Shown: in pieces, positions 25,051 through 35,774 of the stretch | Numbering within the stretch: the first letter of the stretch is position 1 | Layout: each line of letters begins with the position of its first letter | DNA from: Gyromitra esculenta | Lineage: Eukaryota > Ascomycota > Pezizomycetes > Pezizales > Discinaceae | NCBI GenBank assembly: GCA_038503075.1 | Contig: JBCAML010000012.1 | Coordinates: 1,302,001 to 1,366,000 of the forward strand | Direction of reading: 5' to 3' | DNA: 64,000 bases | Position numbers and translations under genes: made by a program | The notes under the pieces: model-generated | Seen by the model: only the letters and a program-made list of their open reading frames with translations | Database searches by the model: none | What the model was told of the DNA's origin: nothing

Positions 25051-25165
25051 GCCATTTAACAGTAAGCGACGAGGCCATTTAACAGTAAGCGACGAGGCCA
25101 TTTAACAGTAAGCGACGAGGCCATTTAGCAGTAAGTGACGAAGTAATTTAGCACGTAAACGACGA
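25051..25165. repeat. 23-bp tandem repeat, about 5 copies
   Basis: The unit GCCATTTAACAGTAAGCGACGAG is repeated three times exactly and then twice with changes. The copies are contiguous with no spacers, so this is not a CRISPR array. It forms the right subterminal region of the inverted-repeat element. Confidence 0.85.
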
Positions 25166-25621
25166 AGTCGTTTAGTTGATGTTCCTAGAGCGTGTGCACA
25201 CTGAAACATGGACCACCGCCTTTAGGTCGAAATACGAACACCCCTACTATATTCCTCAAGAAAGCTTGTCAGCTCTGGAGCGATAGTAATGAATTTCTGT
25301 AAGCTTCTATAGGACACTATAACAGGTGGCTGTGGTGTAATAGAACTTCATTTTGGCTGTGAAAAGTGCAGTTAGGAGTGTTCCTAGAGATACGATGTAT
25401 GTTATTAGATATACGCATAGCAGTTTTAAACCTTCCTCTTCAATCTTAACTTAAGCATAAATGCTAGTATAGAGACTGTATCGCACGGCATCTTTCCTTA
25501 GGGGTATTGGTGGTAGAAACCTCTGGGTTGAGGAGTTTTCCGCAAAATTTAGCATGTCGTGTAAAACAGAGGCGTTCAATTTACGAAGTTTACTTGTCTA
25601 GGAATATGCGTGTACATCAGC

Positions 25622-26700
25622 AAAAAAAAAATCACGCCCGGACAGAGCTTGTCTTCCAGAAGGGCTACATTCCGCCCGGTGAATCCATGCCACCCCGTGC
25701 TCTCTAGGCAACCCCCCCGCCTGCCACAGGCCGCCCAAAACCATTCCCCAAAGCTGCCTCCCCCGGAAGCTCTCCTTCCAGCCCTCTCACCTGCAAGCTC
25801 TGCTTCATGCTCCTGCCTCTAGGTGCGCCACGCAACCCTAGCCCTGGGCACTTGGCGGAAAAAAAATCAAAAAAAATAGACTTCGCAAAAAATGTTAAGT
25901 CGAAACCCTGACCCTAGTGACTTAGAGAATTCTCGCGAAAGCAGCAAAGTCGGAACCCTAACCCACGGTTACCCTACCTGCGCAGGGGCTACCCTACTGC
26001 CCGAGGCGGCGTTGCCTCGACGACACCGCAATCTCCACCCATTCCGTCCCTCATTTTCCCCCTCCCGCTCTCCCTTCCGCCCCTCCTTCCATACCTGCGC
26101 CCTCCCACCCCATTCTCTCCATTCTCCACCCTTTCTCTTCCATTGGCAAATACCGCTAGCATCTTGTGTTTTTTAGTACCCAAAGTTTTCGACTTCAGAC
26201 CACGCTTTCGACCCCCACCGATCTCCAACTGCTTTCCTGCCTATTTCCTAGATGCTTCCGAGCCTGCTTCCTGCCTGCTTCCTGCCTACTTCGGGGCCTG
26301 TTTCCTGCTCGCTTTCCTGCTCGCTCTGGCGTCCGCTTTCCTGCCTGCTTCGGCGCCCCCCCCATAGCTTAGATATGTATGTATATATATACAGACAGAT
26401 CGGTATAGTACACAATCGAAGCCCTAAACAGTGCCAAATTCTTATGCTTTCCTCCGACCTCCAGGCGCCATTGACTTCAGAAGAGCTTGTCAACAATTCC
26501 ACACTTCTACTAGGCGAGCAAGCTTTTGGGAGGTATTGCCTGGAAGCGTTCTTTACTAAAAACGCGAAAGTGACGCCTAGAGAAGCGGACCCCTAGGAGG
26601 TCTGCGCCCGGGCACTGGGCGAAAAAAATCTACATCTTAAGGGTAACATTCCGCCCCGACCGCCCAGGCCTCCGGATGCATCAGGCGGACGGGGCGACAA
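25622..26700. repeat. GC-rich, CT-skewed repeat block with telomere-like motifs
   Basis: This block has much higher GC than its surroundings. Two landmarks are repeated about 0.76-0.98 kb apart: GGGYWACATTCCGCCC (about 25661 and 26641) and GGGCACTTGGCGGAAAAAAA-like (about 25846 and 26610). Several CCCTA motifs (25830-25995) resemble degenerate telomere repeats, and CTTCCTGCCTG units recur at 26262-26362. The open frames across it are low-complexity and not credible proteins. It could be a non-autonomous transposon or an interstitial subtelomeric fragment. Confidence 0.45.
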
Positions 26701-27250
26701 TCGCTTTTTTTGCTGATATACGCACCATATTTACCTCGCCGTGGTAATATACCGCGCGTAGCGATTAATGTGGACCTATATGTGACCTATGCTGCAACCA
26801 AGGCTTGAGTGCATGCCAAAGTTTTCGATAGGTTGGGATGGTTTGAAGGGTGTATAGGCAACGGAAGAGGCAGGCTAGGAGACCATTTATCTCGTCTTGG
26901 TCTTAGACCTTATTAGCTGAAACTTCATGATGTTGCGTTTTCGTTTTTTCCCACAATCTCGATACAAAACAACGATTGTCAAGGTCTTATAGTGCTGCGC
27001 AATTACTCTCAATAAATATGCTATACTCGGTTTGAAATATATCATTCGTAGAGAAGATATTTTCTTTTACTCCTCAAAATTTGTACATGCCAATTGCTTC
27101 GTCCACCGTATAACTATTTACACCTAAAGTATAGCTGATTTAATATGTATAAAGACACCCGAAAACCTGGGGTAGCTCATTCAAGTACTGTCGGGATTTA
27201 GCCTTTTGTGTTCATTGTTGTATGTGAGCGGAATCCCAGTCACGGATGGT
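26700..27250. other. No gene recognised
   Basis: AT-rich spacer between the GC-rich block and the LINE-like 3' end. No frame, repeat or RNA feature was recognised. Confidence 0.55.
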
Positions 27251-27254
27251 TTCA

Positions 27255-27495
27255 ACGTATAGTAGTAGTAGTAGTAGATTTCATTTACGCATCCAGCCCT
27301 TGGGCTATGGCGATCGCACTATCAAACACAAACGCAAAACAAAACTAAACAATAAACAATAAACAATAAACAGAAACAAAAATAAAACAACTCCCATCTC
27401 CACTCTGCCTGATACATATGGGTCGACCAAGCAAAAACATAACTAACAATCTAACTTTCTTGCTCCAGCTCTAACCTGATTCTTACAATTTCTTT
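27255..27495 (-). mobile_element. LINE-like 3' end with (CTA)n tail
   Basis: On the minus strand this runs from an A-rich 3' region, with (TTGTTTA)n low complexity at 27345-27372, to the conserved end CGCCATAGCCCAAGGGCTGGATGCGTAAATGAAATC and a (CTA)6-type tail (27260-27277 on +). The AGCCCaaGGGCT hairpin followed by GGATGCGTAAATGAA and a short tandem tail is the layout of fungal Tad/I-type LINE 3' termini. Related ends occur at 31.9, 56.4 and 58.3 kb. The element is 5'-truncated; whether the frame at 27496-27842 belongs to it is unknown. Confidence 0.5.
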
Positions 27496-27842
27496 TTATT
27501 TTTCCAAGTCCCCATACCCCCACCCAAGCTCTCTCGCCTCTTCTTTTCTTTCCTCTCTCTCGCGTCTCCGGTTCTCTTTAAATTCTCTCCAGATCTTCAC
27601 GCCATGTTCCATGCCATCTTGAGAATATAGGAGCTCCTTGGTTTCAACGTATCGTATGTTAAGTTCAATATTATATACCGGGCCATCCGTCAATGGACCG
27701 GGAATGTTATTGGCATATTGAAAGAGCAGTCCTTTGATGAATGTGCCGGATCCATTCGGAACTCGCAAGATTATTGGGTCACCCGGAACACATCGCAGGC
27801 AAGGAAATCGATGAACAAGCATTTTACGCGAATTATTCCCAT
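27496..27842 (-). pseudogene. C-terminal coding exon, possibly of a 5'-truncated LINE
   Basis: The minus frame reads as convincing protein (GDPIILRVPNGSGTFIKGLL, TKELLYSQDGMEHGVKIW) and ends in a charged helix rich in Arg and Glu before TAA 27496. The frame opens behind a GCTGAG..CAG acceptor-like site near 27843, upstream of the first ATG (27822). It lies directly before a LINE-like 3' end in the same orientation, which suggests the C-terminal part of an element ORF. A host gene with a LINE tail inserted in its 3' UTR is the alternative. No reverse transcriptase or RNase H motif is visible. Confidence 0.4.
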
Positions 27843-27989
27843 GCCCTGCTCAGCCGAGCAGCCCCCTGTTGCCGTTGGGCAACGAACGTGAGCTACCTAA
27901 TTTCAGGGCGAATCGTGCTAGTGACTGGCGCTGCCCTTGTTGGCTCCGATCCTTACATAGCAATTCTAATGACAACCGCTTAGGGGGTG

Positions 27990-30900
27990 TTAGTGTCGTA
28001 GCCATCGATTCCTTATGAGGACCTCTAATTCGTCACTATTTAGCTTGCAACTCCTAGGTGGGCAAAGGATTTTGCGCGCAGGCCACAGCATGACATAATC
28101 TAAGACTAAGGAAAACTAATGCCATTTGCATCATAGTTGTACATGAATGCCATTAGTAAGGATTTATACCGATCCCAGGCTTTTGCCATTGAACGTGTGA
28201 TACAAATTGATCTTGAGAAAACCCTTGTACTTGTTCATCGGGAGAAGAGCTCGCAACCAGGGGGATAGCTTTAAGGCCAATGGCATCGGGCATGGTTCCA
28301 CTATGTACGAAGCCACACCGGCCATATTTCTGGGTTCTTCTCCTGGTAGGCAAGTAGCTCACTCTGCGTTGAAGAATTCCTTGGCATTCAGACTTGAAAC
28401 GAATTAGTGCCTAACCTTCCGTGCGCACGTGACTAGCTACGCGGTTTGATTTCAACCACACAGCCCGACAATATGCATCGCAATCCAGCAGACATCCACC
28501 CAATGCACATAGGCTAACGAGACCGAAATCGTATCTAGCAACTCAAGTGTCTCGCTTCCGACCCCACCAGGCAATGATGTACGAAACCAGCACAATTCGA
28601 TCCCGCTCGTTTGTTGGAATCTACTGAAAGTGTTAGAGCGGGATCGTGTGATAATCTCACCTTGAATTCAACTGGACAAAGAAAATAGAACCAACGCTTT
28701 GTCCTATAACTGCTGAATTAGCCAACCGGTATATCAAAAATAGCTTTACAGTTCTTCGCCTCGTTCCCAATGGTTCACCTGCATTCCGGCATAGTATCTA
28801 CATATGTATGTTGTACAATAGGGAATTTGCCACCAGCAAACCATAAAAATTACATCAAACGGTCAAGACGGCAATGGACATCCGTCCATATGACACGCGG
28901 CAATGAGAAATTAGTCTCAGAGAGCGAAGTGCCTATTAATTAATTCCGCGGTCGCGAGACGCAGATAACTCGGTGCATAACAATCGAGAGCTTTGATATC
29001 CGTGTCGGGATCATCCTCGAACAACAGTTATTATCAGTTTTCTCATATCGTCATTTATGGCCACTTCGCCCGAACATCACTCTGGATTTAGCCTTGACCC
29101 TACCTAATCTCATTTTGAAGGTTTATGGAATGTAGCGTTCGCAATATCTCGATACACTGAGGACAAGTAATGCGAAACACTCCGGGACAAGCCAGCTCAT
29201 GCCTTTTCGGATTGTCACAAGAAGTGACAAGCATGTTGCATGTGTACAATTTCCTGGAAACAGGGCTTTATCTGGTTCAAAAACGACGTTGATTGTTGTT
29301 GACACATTATGCGCCTATCGCTAAAGCTGATCCACATACACCGGACCATTCAATATCGGCCTCGATATATCTCCCTGGAGTCAGTCAAGCATGGTAAAGC
29401 GCCCCTCTTTACAACGAATATACAGGACGAGAGCTATAGGCACTCACATTCCCAAATACAGCCTGACCTATAATACGCGTTAAAAACCGCCACAGTTGAG
29501 TTCCGTGAGTTGATATCTTCATCGCCAAGATACTTGTGCCTTCTTAGGCATATTTGGCCTTTATTGGACCTAAAGAAAAACAGTATACCGTTTATTGCTC
29601 TCTCTTAGGGTCTCGAACTAATTGAATGCGGTGATAGAATTTTTAATTCTCAATCTTGGAATCTCAAAATTTTGATCTTGCCCCATCCCACACATCAGCG
29701 GTATCATCGCCATTGGGATACGATTGCTGATCGTGGACCAATGTCAGACACTCGAGGTTTGCACATAATCTCCCAGATTTTTCGCTCCTTAACTCGATAG
29801 TTACCGAATTATCGTGAGAGTCTACTCTGAATTGATCGGTCACTCAATCAATATCATCCCCATACGAAATACGCAACCTTTCGTTCTGCTCAAAAGGGAT
29901 GTGTAACAATGATCTGCAAAGAACAACAAGTCAGAGCAATCAGGGCTTGCCTAAAGCTGCAGTAAATTCCCAACCAGCACAACGAGCTTTTTGCCAGGCG
30001 ACAAAGCTACAGTGCTCTCAAGTCAGTCAACACCATCTCATCTCTCACTATTCTAGGGGAAATGGCACACCTTGATGGTGTTTCCTAGTTTGATAACTAG
30101 GAATGGTTGATGAGGCAATATTACGCTTACCCTTGACGGACAGTTAAATGTTCATGCTGACAGAGAGTGATTGAAGGGCTGCTATATATACCTGTAGGTG
30201 GACAGAATATCGTTGGTTCTTACAATCATGATGCAAACTAGGTTCGATAATAGAGATTTGAATTGGAACTGGCTCACAAAAGCTATTCCAAATGTTGGTC
30301 CGAGCGAGTACCCGCCTTCACAAAGATTTTAATGCCTCGATCTAAATTCCAGAACAGCCGTTACAAAGTATGTTCTTCATCAAAGCCATGTAAGCATCTC
30401 AACAGGGCCTAGATAGAGATAGAAACCCTTCAAGATGCAACTTTCGTCTGCTTGTCTCCGTCTCAAGGTTGGAAGAACAAGATCTTAGCGCACAGACATC
30501 GAGAGGAATATAATCATTGCCACTGAGCTTTGTATATAACTTGAGACAGGTCGTCAAACGTATTCATCCAAGGGGGCGTATGTCTGTGCGGATCTGCTGC
30601 ACGCGGTAGTATTCGCGATGTTGCGGAGACCGAAGAGGGTTGAAGTCGTGCTCAGTCGTCATAACAGCGTAAGGCCGATATTAGAGTGTTAATGCTTTAC
30701 GAAACTGGTCCTCGGTTGCTGGAGGGGCGATCATCTTCGTCAGCGTTCAAAACTGTTAACAAAACCCATCCATTCTGGCTTTTCTTATACCAACCTCCAG
30801 GACAGTTTCCATTCGCTAGAGATCTATGTTCTTGCATCAGGATATTCCCGATTCAACGAAATGCCTGAAATTCTGGACTTAGATGGAGAAATACTACATC

Positions 30901-31400
30901 ATTCATTGTCATTGCGACTCCCGTGCGCAAGAAATACACGATGTTGCGGCGCCGCAAAGGGTCTCTGAATACTTCTTTGATTCCATCGAATCTAGGCAAG
31001 TTGGGTAAAACCGGTATTTTACGAACAGAGTTTTCACGGCGCCAGTTGTGTAATACGAAGCAAAGCATTTATACCCTGCATTTACGACTCGAATAAAATC
31101 TTCTGACATGGAGGCGAACAGCTAGAAGCTGGTAATACGCTACGAAAGAAATCGTATCTGTTTCAAACAGCTTTTTGAGCTGCGTTGTAGATGTGCGTTC
31201 TCGGTTGGACATACTACCCTTATCGGTCCTCACCAATGAAATCAGATCAAATGACGTGGATGCTCGACGTCATTGCATATTTAGCTATATAGTTTCGGAA
31301 TTACAGCAACTGCCATATTTGCCCAGGACAACGAAATAGATACAACCACTTAGTATTCAATTACCGAAAGTCATTGCAACGCGGTATGAATATGCAAGTT
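27990..31400. other. Gene-poor stretch
   Basis: No frame exceeds about 70 codons with credible composition and no splice structure was found. An 11-bp inverted repeat lies at 28598-28646. Otherwise nothing seen. Confidence 0.6.
28598..28646. repeat. 11-bp perfect inverted repeat
   Basis: CGATCCCGCTC (28598-28608) and its reverse complement GAGCGGGATCG (28636-28646) are separated by 27 bases. No flanking gene is close enough to assign a role. Confidence 0.65.
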
Positions 31401-31405
31401 GATTC

Positions 31406-31693
31406 ATGACATGTGAACTTTGTCTCGATATTGGGTTCAATGACACTGAAACCCTGAAAAATGTCCATAAATTGTATACGTCCGATATTATTCAAGAAAT
31501 CTACACGAAGGAGTGTGATGATACTAGCACGGTTTTCTCATGCTCGTACCAGTACAAAAACAAACGTTATTTGGCTTCACGGAGGCTGTTGGAAGAGCGG
31601 CAAATTCGTTCGAAAACATGTAAGGATGGGATACGCTGTATATATATTGAGGGACAGGATCAGCGTGATTCGTATCATCGAATTAACCAATAA
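31406..31693 (+). CDS. Possible small Cys-containing protein (95 codons)
   Basis: The frame has a protein-like composition (NDTETLKNVHKLYTSDIIQE, FSCSYQYKNKRYLASRR) and six cysteines. It has no recognised signal peptide, no splice site at its start and no domain. It ends about 50 bp before a LINE-like fragment in the same orientation. It may be a lone exon, a relic or a chance frame. Confidence 0.25.
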   Translation: MTCELCLDIGFNDTETLKNVHKLYTSDIIQEIYTKECDDTSTVFSCSYQYKNKRYLASRRLLEERQIRSKTCKDGIRCIYIEGQDQRDSYHRINQ

Positions 31694-31739
31694 ATCTCAC
31701 AGGTGTATATAAATCAGCATGAAAAGAATATCCACTTTA

Positions 31740-31968
31740 ACCGTAATGTGGAGCTGGTGTAGTGTTGCGGGGAAATGTCGTTGCGGAATCGGACGGAAGA
31801 GGGAGGGATGAGGGAGAATTGGAAAGGGATGAAACCATGAAAATGGGGAAACCGTGGAATGAGTATGGGGAGGATAGTGATTAAACTACTATTTAAATCG
31901 TTTTGTTTTATTTCTTTTAGCTAGCCGCCATAGCCCTTAGGGTTGGATGCGTGTATGAAATATTTGCG
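31740..31968 (+). mobile_element. LINE-like 3' end fragment
   Basis: A G/A-rich stretch is followed by TTTTGTTTTATTTCTTTTAG and then CCGCCATAGCCCTTAGGGTTGGATGCGTGTATGAAAT (31929-31965). This matches the end at 27.3 kb in opposite orientation, including the AGCCC..GGG(C/T)T hairpin. The simple tail is absent or eroded. Confidence 0.5.
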
Positions 31969-31969
31969 T

Positions 31970-33250
31970 CATCAGCATTAACTGTGATGTGGTATTCAAG
32001 TACTTTGCGCTGTGCAAAGTTGAGGGTAATAAGATATTCGAGTGAGGGAGAAATTGATTACCCAGATACTTATCAGCTAAATACATCTCGGGTAACTGCG
32101 AATATGCCAGCGAATGCAGATACGATGTGTGCAACCTGTCAGAGATTGATGAGCGTCTGGCTTGTCTATCTGAGGCCATTGTGTACTATGCTGTGAAGCT
32201 ACACAAGGGAGTATGTTGCAAGGGAAACATTATATCAGAATGTGAGGACCAGGTGAAGCGGCGGTTGAAGGTAAGATAGGGAATAGGTATCAGAACAAGA
32301 TAGTGTGGGAGAATCAATACGCGATAACTATATAAACGGGGCATATCCTCAGTCGACTTTGCAAAATCACTTCATACAAGAATAAGGTGGCTTGGTCTTG
32401 GTTTCCAGTGAAAAGATTGCTCACTTCGGCTGTCCGTTTTGCGGAGTATTACATCCTGTAAGGGGCTACAGTCGCACATTTCTTATACTGTATCAATCTA
32501 TGCTGTTACAGGATTTTCTTATCGCATAAATCTCCTAGCACTCATTGAACGGTAACCAGATTTTCTGTCTCAGTTGTCTATATCACAGGATCCTAGGGTG
32601 TTCAAATATTTAAAGAATGGAGTAACTTAACTGTCAACTCATCATGCTCACAGTGTGGTTGTCAATGGGACGACAAATTACATTGCACTCAACGCGATAA
32701 GAGTTAATAAGGTCATGCTTGGCCTCTGAGATACGTCTATTCCAATCCTAGTATACAAAATCTGACGGAATCCTGAAGTCATATTCCTGTGGCGCGTTTA
32801 TTTCTATTCTCAGCATTGACATAACAGCCCTGTGCTGCAAATGCCTGGGGCAATAGGTAAGCTCTGCCTCAGTTTTGTGGGCTCAAGAAGGATCAAGCAT
32901 CGAATAGAGGGAACCAAATCACTGCAGTAGCGGAAGGATATCCCAGAAAAGAACCATATCCAATTTTTGTATGTTGAAACCAATACTACTCAAATTCTGG
33001 CTGGAATTGTAATAGCGTTAGTTGACAGTAACGATTGCGCGGAGGGGGTGAAAGATCCATCCACCGCCCTCAAAGAGATGTTCGTTTTTGATTGCTATCT
33101 CAATAGATTACAATGTCCGTCACATAGTTTGATGGAATGACTCTACTCTCTACGCACTTCGTCGCTCTTGGGTGCTTTTGCTACTATTCTCCATGCTCTA
33201 ATACTCCTGGAAATAGGCCGATTTATTAGAATATGTCTCACGCGTCTATC
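31970..33250. other. No supported gene
   Basis: Short frames only; no splice structure, repeat or RNA feature recognised. Confidence 0.55.
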
Positions 33251-33255
33251 AGGCC

Positions 33256-33696
33256 ATGGAAGATGGGGTGATCCGGCGCGAGCTGATGGCTGGTGTAGAT
33301 CGAATGTTACTCAATAATGGGTTGCATGTGGAGCAGAGTACTGTAGTCGCTTTTATGTCTGTACACGTGTTAGGAGTAGTTTTCTCGGTATCAATTCATA
33401 CTGTCATTTATCCCATACCGGCTGTTCTGTTTAGGTTTTGCACTTCAAACTCTTATATCGCTTCATATGCATTAGTAGAAGAAGAACTAAGATTGCCCCT
33501 CGCGACGAAGTGCAACAGGACTCTTGCCCTCCTCTGTGCTATATTTGGAGTTTCTGACGACCTATTTATATGGCGAATGACGCCATTGGTTCAAACGGGA
33601 ATGATGAGCATGATTGTAGAAATAGGCGGACACCACAAGCAAGTTTTTAGGATTCCTCTATCAGCATTGTTTTTCTTGAATACTATCAAGCCGTAG
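33256..33696 (+). pseudogene. Relic ORF paralogous to 1.84-2.08 kb
   Basis: A 146-codon frame whose first half aligns with the relic at 1840-2082 in base and protein sequence. It contains two hydrophobic stretches (VAFMSVHVLGVVFSVS and LALLCAIFGV) but no clean signal peptide. No domain is recognised and the start is arbitrary. Two diverged copies 31 kb apart suggest a low-copy dispersed gene family or an old element fragment. Confidence 0.35.
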
Positions 33697-33699
33697 TAC

Positions 33700-34690
33700 A
33701 TGCTGCCTGGGTTTTCTCTCGACTCTGGCTTGGGTTAATAGAGCTGCTGTTGAAATACTTTGGAGCGCCTGTTGGGCCTGTAACGACTATGGTATGGACA
33801 GATAGCCCCAACTAGTCCTACTCTGGAAATATAATCTTCGAAAGCGATTGCGTAGGACTTCGAGCATATTGTGTTTACTCCGTCGGCCATAAACACCTGA
33901 GATCGCCATACCTTAGACCGGCAGATTTTCTAGGTTACTCGTGTCTTTATAAGAGTAATTTTACAATGGTAAAGGAATTATGAGATGCCTGCAAAGCCAT
34001 GTAGTATGCTGGGGCAAAGAAGTACGCGGATCGTATTTGTCACTTTGAAGGAGGCGTTTAAATGGAAGGTCTTTATATCCTAGAAGATGTTGATCCAGAC
34101 TGCCGAATCCCCTGTATATTGAGGCATCGCGGACGATGCGCACTAATCCCTATCCTAGTGACTTAGGCTACTTTGCTTCCCGCGAGCCGCACCAAGGTAG
34201 ACGTAGCGCGGGGACGGTAGGGAGCGTCTGGTTGTGTGCATGTCTATGTTTATAATCTGACTGGTATCACAGGGAGGAACACATAAAATCTGTTTCATTA
34301 ATGCCGTATTATCTCGGGGATAGGAAACTGGCCTGGACTAAGCTGGAGTGGAATATTGTCACCGGAATTACTCTCTCTGGAAAGTGAACTATCGACTAGG
34401 CAGCGATTCTCGACACTTTGTAGCCACCTTGACACTTTCCCGAGAATATTGGAGAGCTCATTTGAAAGTGCCTAGCGCAGGCCCGTTTCCTATACCCAAG
34501 ATTATACTGCGTATAAAAGATTGTTGATACGAACCTCTTATGAAAATTACTTGTCTCGAGTCGTATTGGCAGCTTTGCGCGACCTATTTATTGGTCTCCA
34601 GATTCTTTCCTTGCTGTTTTCGACTCTCGTGTAGATTTTCGAGACAGCGACACAGTGTCCATTTCTCTATGTGCACCTCAGTATGTATGT
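33700..34690. other. No supported gene
   Basis: No credible frame or structured element was recognised in this stretch. Confidence 0.55.
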
Positions 34691-34695
34691 AAATA

Positions 34696-35177
34696 AGTCA
34701 CAACACCCCCCTTCCTTATCGCACGCCTGTTATTAGCACCTTCATTCCACAGCACATAAAACGTGGAACGCAACTACCAGGCCGCGATCATCCGCGACCC
34801 GTTGAGGTGCTGGCCCTGAGTTTACCTCAAGAACCACTGGAGATGCACACCCTTACGTTAGAGGGAATGTTGACCAAATCTTGCTAGATGTCCACATGAA
34901 ACGGTTTGGAATTTGATTGAGAACTTTTCATAGAGTGCAAACGCGTGCAGCGAGGCACCTTTCAAATTATCCTACATAGCGCTAGTGCTCCTAAGAAAGA
35001 AATCAAATTGTAAGGGTGGTACTGACCGTCTCGCAGAAAGCAATTGCACATGCCCAAGAAGCTATATACCACTATGAAACAATGGCCCAAAAACAGTTGC
35101 AACAAAAGTCACTCAATTCAGAAGTAGCAAACATCAACACTCTGACTATCCTCGAAAAGAGACGTAAAACAGAATGA
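34696..35177 (+). CDS. Two exon-like fragments of an unknown gene, convergent with 35.2-35.7 kb
   Basis: An open frame at 34696-34884 reads as protein (FIPQHIKRGTQLPGRDHPRP, VEVLALSLPQEPL). After a TACTGACC..CTCGCAG branch-acceptor pair, a second frame (35037-35177) encodes 46 residues ending in a charged coiled-coil-like helix and a basic KRRKTE tail. The donor linking them could not be fixed, so the join is unproven. A helical tail with a terminal basic cluster also occurs at the end of Fot1/pogo-type transposases, but no catalytic region is present. The stop is 52 bp from the stop of the opposing gene. Confidence 0.35.
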
Positions 35178-35229
35178 CCATCTCACCTCCTCAAGGAACC
35201 CGCCAATGGCAGTGAAATTTCCTTCTGTG

Positions 35230-35709
35230 CTACCCTTGTGGCAGGGTCCGTATTCTTCCTATCTTTCCGTACTCGATCAATAACCTTCCGAATAAGACCC
35301 TTGAGTTTATCTCGTTTCCTCTGTCTCCCGACTCAGTGGTCAAATAGCCACTAGAGTCGACGTTATCTCCCGCACCCTGCTCAGTTTGCCCGTCAACTGG
35401 GCTCGGGAAAATTCGGCGCTCATTAAGCCCTACATGGAAATATGTTTGATTACCTTCGACTGGCATGTGGTCCAATCTTGAGCGGATCAACGTAACCCGG
35501 GGTGTAACGGCATTGAGCATGTCAGTGCGGGCTTCAGGTGAAGTATCAGTCTCCGTAGGTGCTTTTGAGTCTGCCCCCCATGCGGCAAGATTCTCAGGAA
35601 GAGACTCAGCGTCGACAATGGCGATACCAGATGGCTGTGATCCTGGTGTATTGTTATGGCCAGATTCCTCGGATGAATTGCTTGATGTATATCTGTGGAA
35701 GTTAAACAT
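35230..35709 (-). CDS. Uncharacterised small disordered protein (159 or 140 aa)
   Basis: The start at 35709 has an AAAATG context. The protein is Ser/Thr/Glu-rich and mostly disordered, with no signal peptide or known domain. An in-frame segment at 35397-35453 has all marks of a 57-bp intron (GTAATC donor, CTTAAT branch, CCCAG acceptor). Splicing it would join GAA-G to TT-GAC and give 140 aa; reading through gives 159. A further donor-acceptor pair near the stop (GTACGG...GCACAG, 48 bp) could extend the C-terminus through LLIEGNFTAIGGFLEE, but it lacks a branch site. The opposite strand is less protein-like over most of the length. Confidence 0.5.
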   Translation of the reverse strand: MFNFHRYTSSNSSEESGHNNTPGSQPSGIAIVDAESLPENLAAWGADSKAPTETDTSPEARTDMLNAVTPRVTLIRSRLDHMPVEGNQTYFHVGLNERRIFPSPVDGQTEQGAGDNVDSSGYLTTESGDRGNEINSRVLFGRLLIEYGKIGRIRTLPQG

Positions 35710-35774
35710 TTTGATTGATGGTGCAGAGAGTTATTATCTGCGGATGAAGTTCCACTTTTATGATGATTGATCGT

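Larger units (their letters stand above)
24602..25191. mobile_element. Non-autonomous inverted-repeat element (MITE-like), about 590 bp
   Basis: The ends are imperfect inverted repeats of about 36 bp. GCTCTAG plus a 16-bp core ACGACTTCGTCGTTTA at the left (24602-24637) is matched in reverse complement at the right (25155-25191). Subterminal repeats lie inside both ends: ACTAAATGAC-type units at 24660-24712, and ATTTA-containing 23-mers at 25051-25165 in the opposite orientation. Terminal inverted repeats with inverted subterminal repeats are typical of DNA transposons such as hAT or Mutator-like elements. No transposase is encoded. Exact ends are uncertain because no target duplication was found. 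Confidence 0.55.

Noticed and set aside
25051..25165. Possible CRISPR-like direct repeats
   Set aside because: The 23-mers are contiguous without spacers, and the genome is eukaryotic.
25892..26596. Several 80-114-codon frames in the GC-rich block
   Set aside because: Low-complexity Pro/Ser/Leu/Cys or Arg/Gly translations produced by CT-skewed repeats on both strands.
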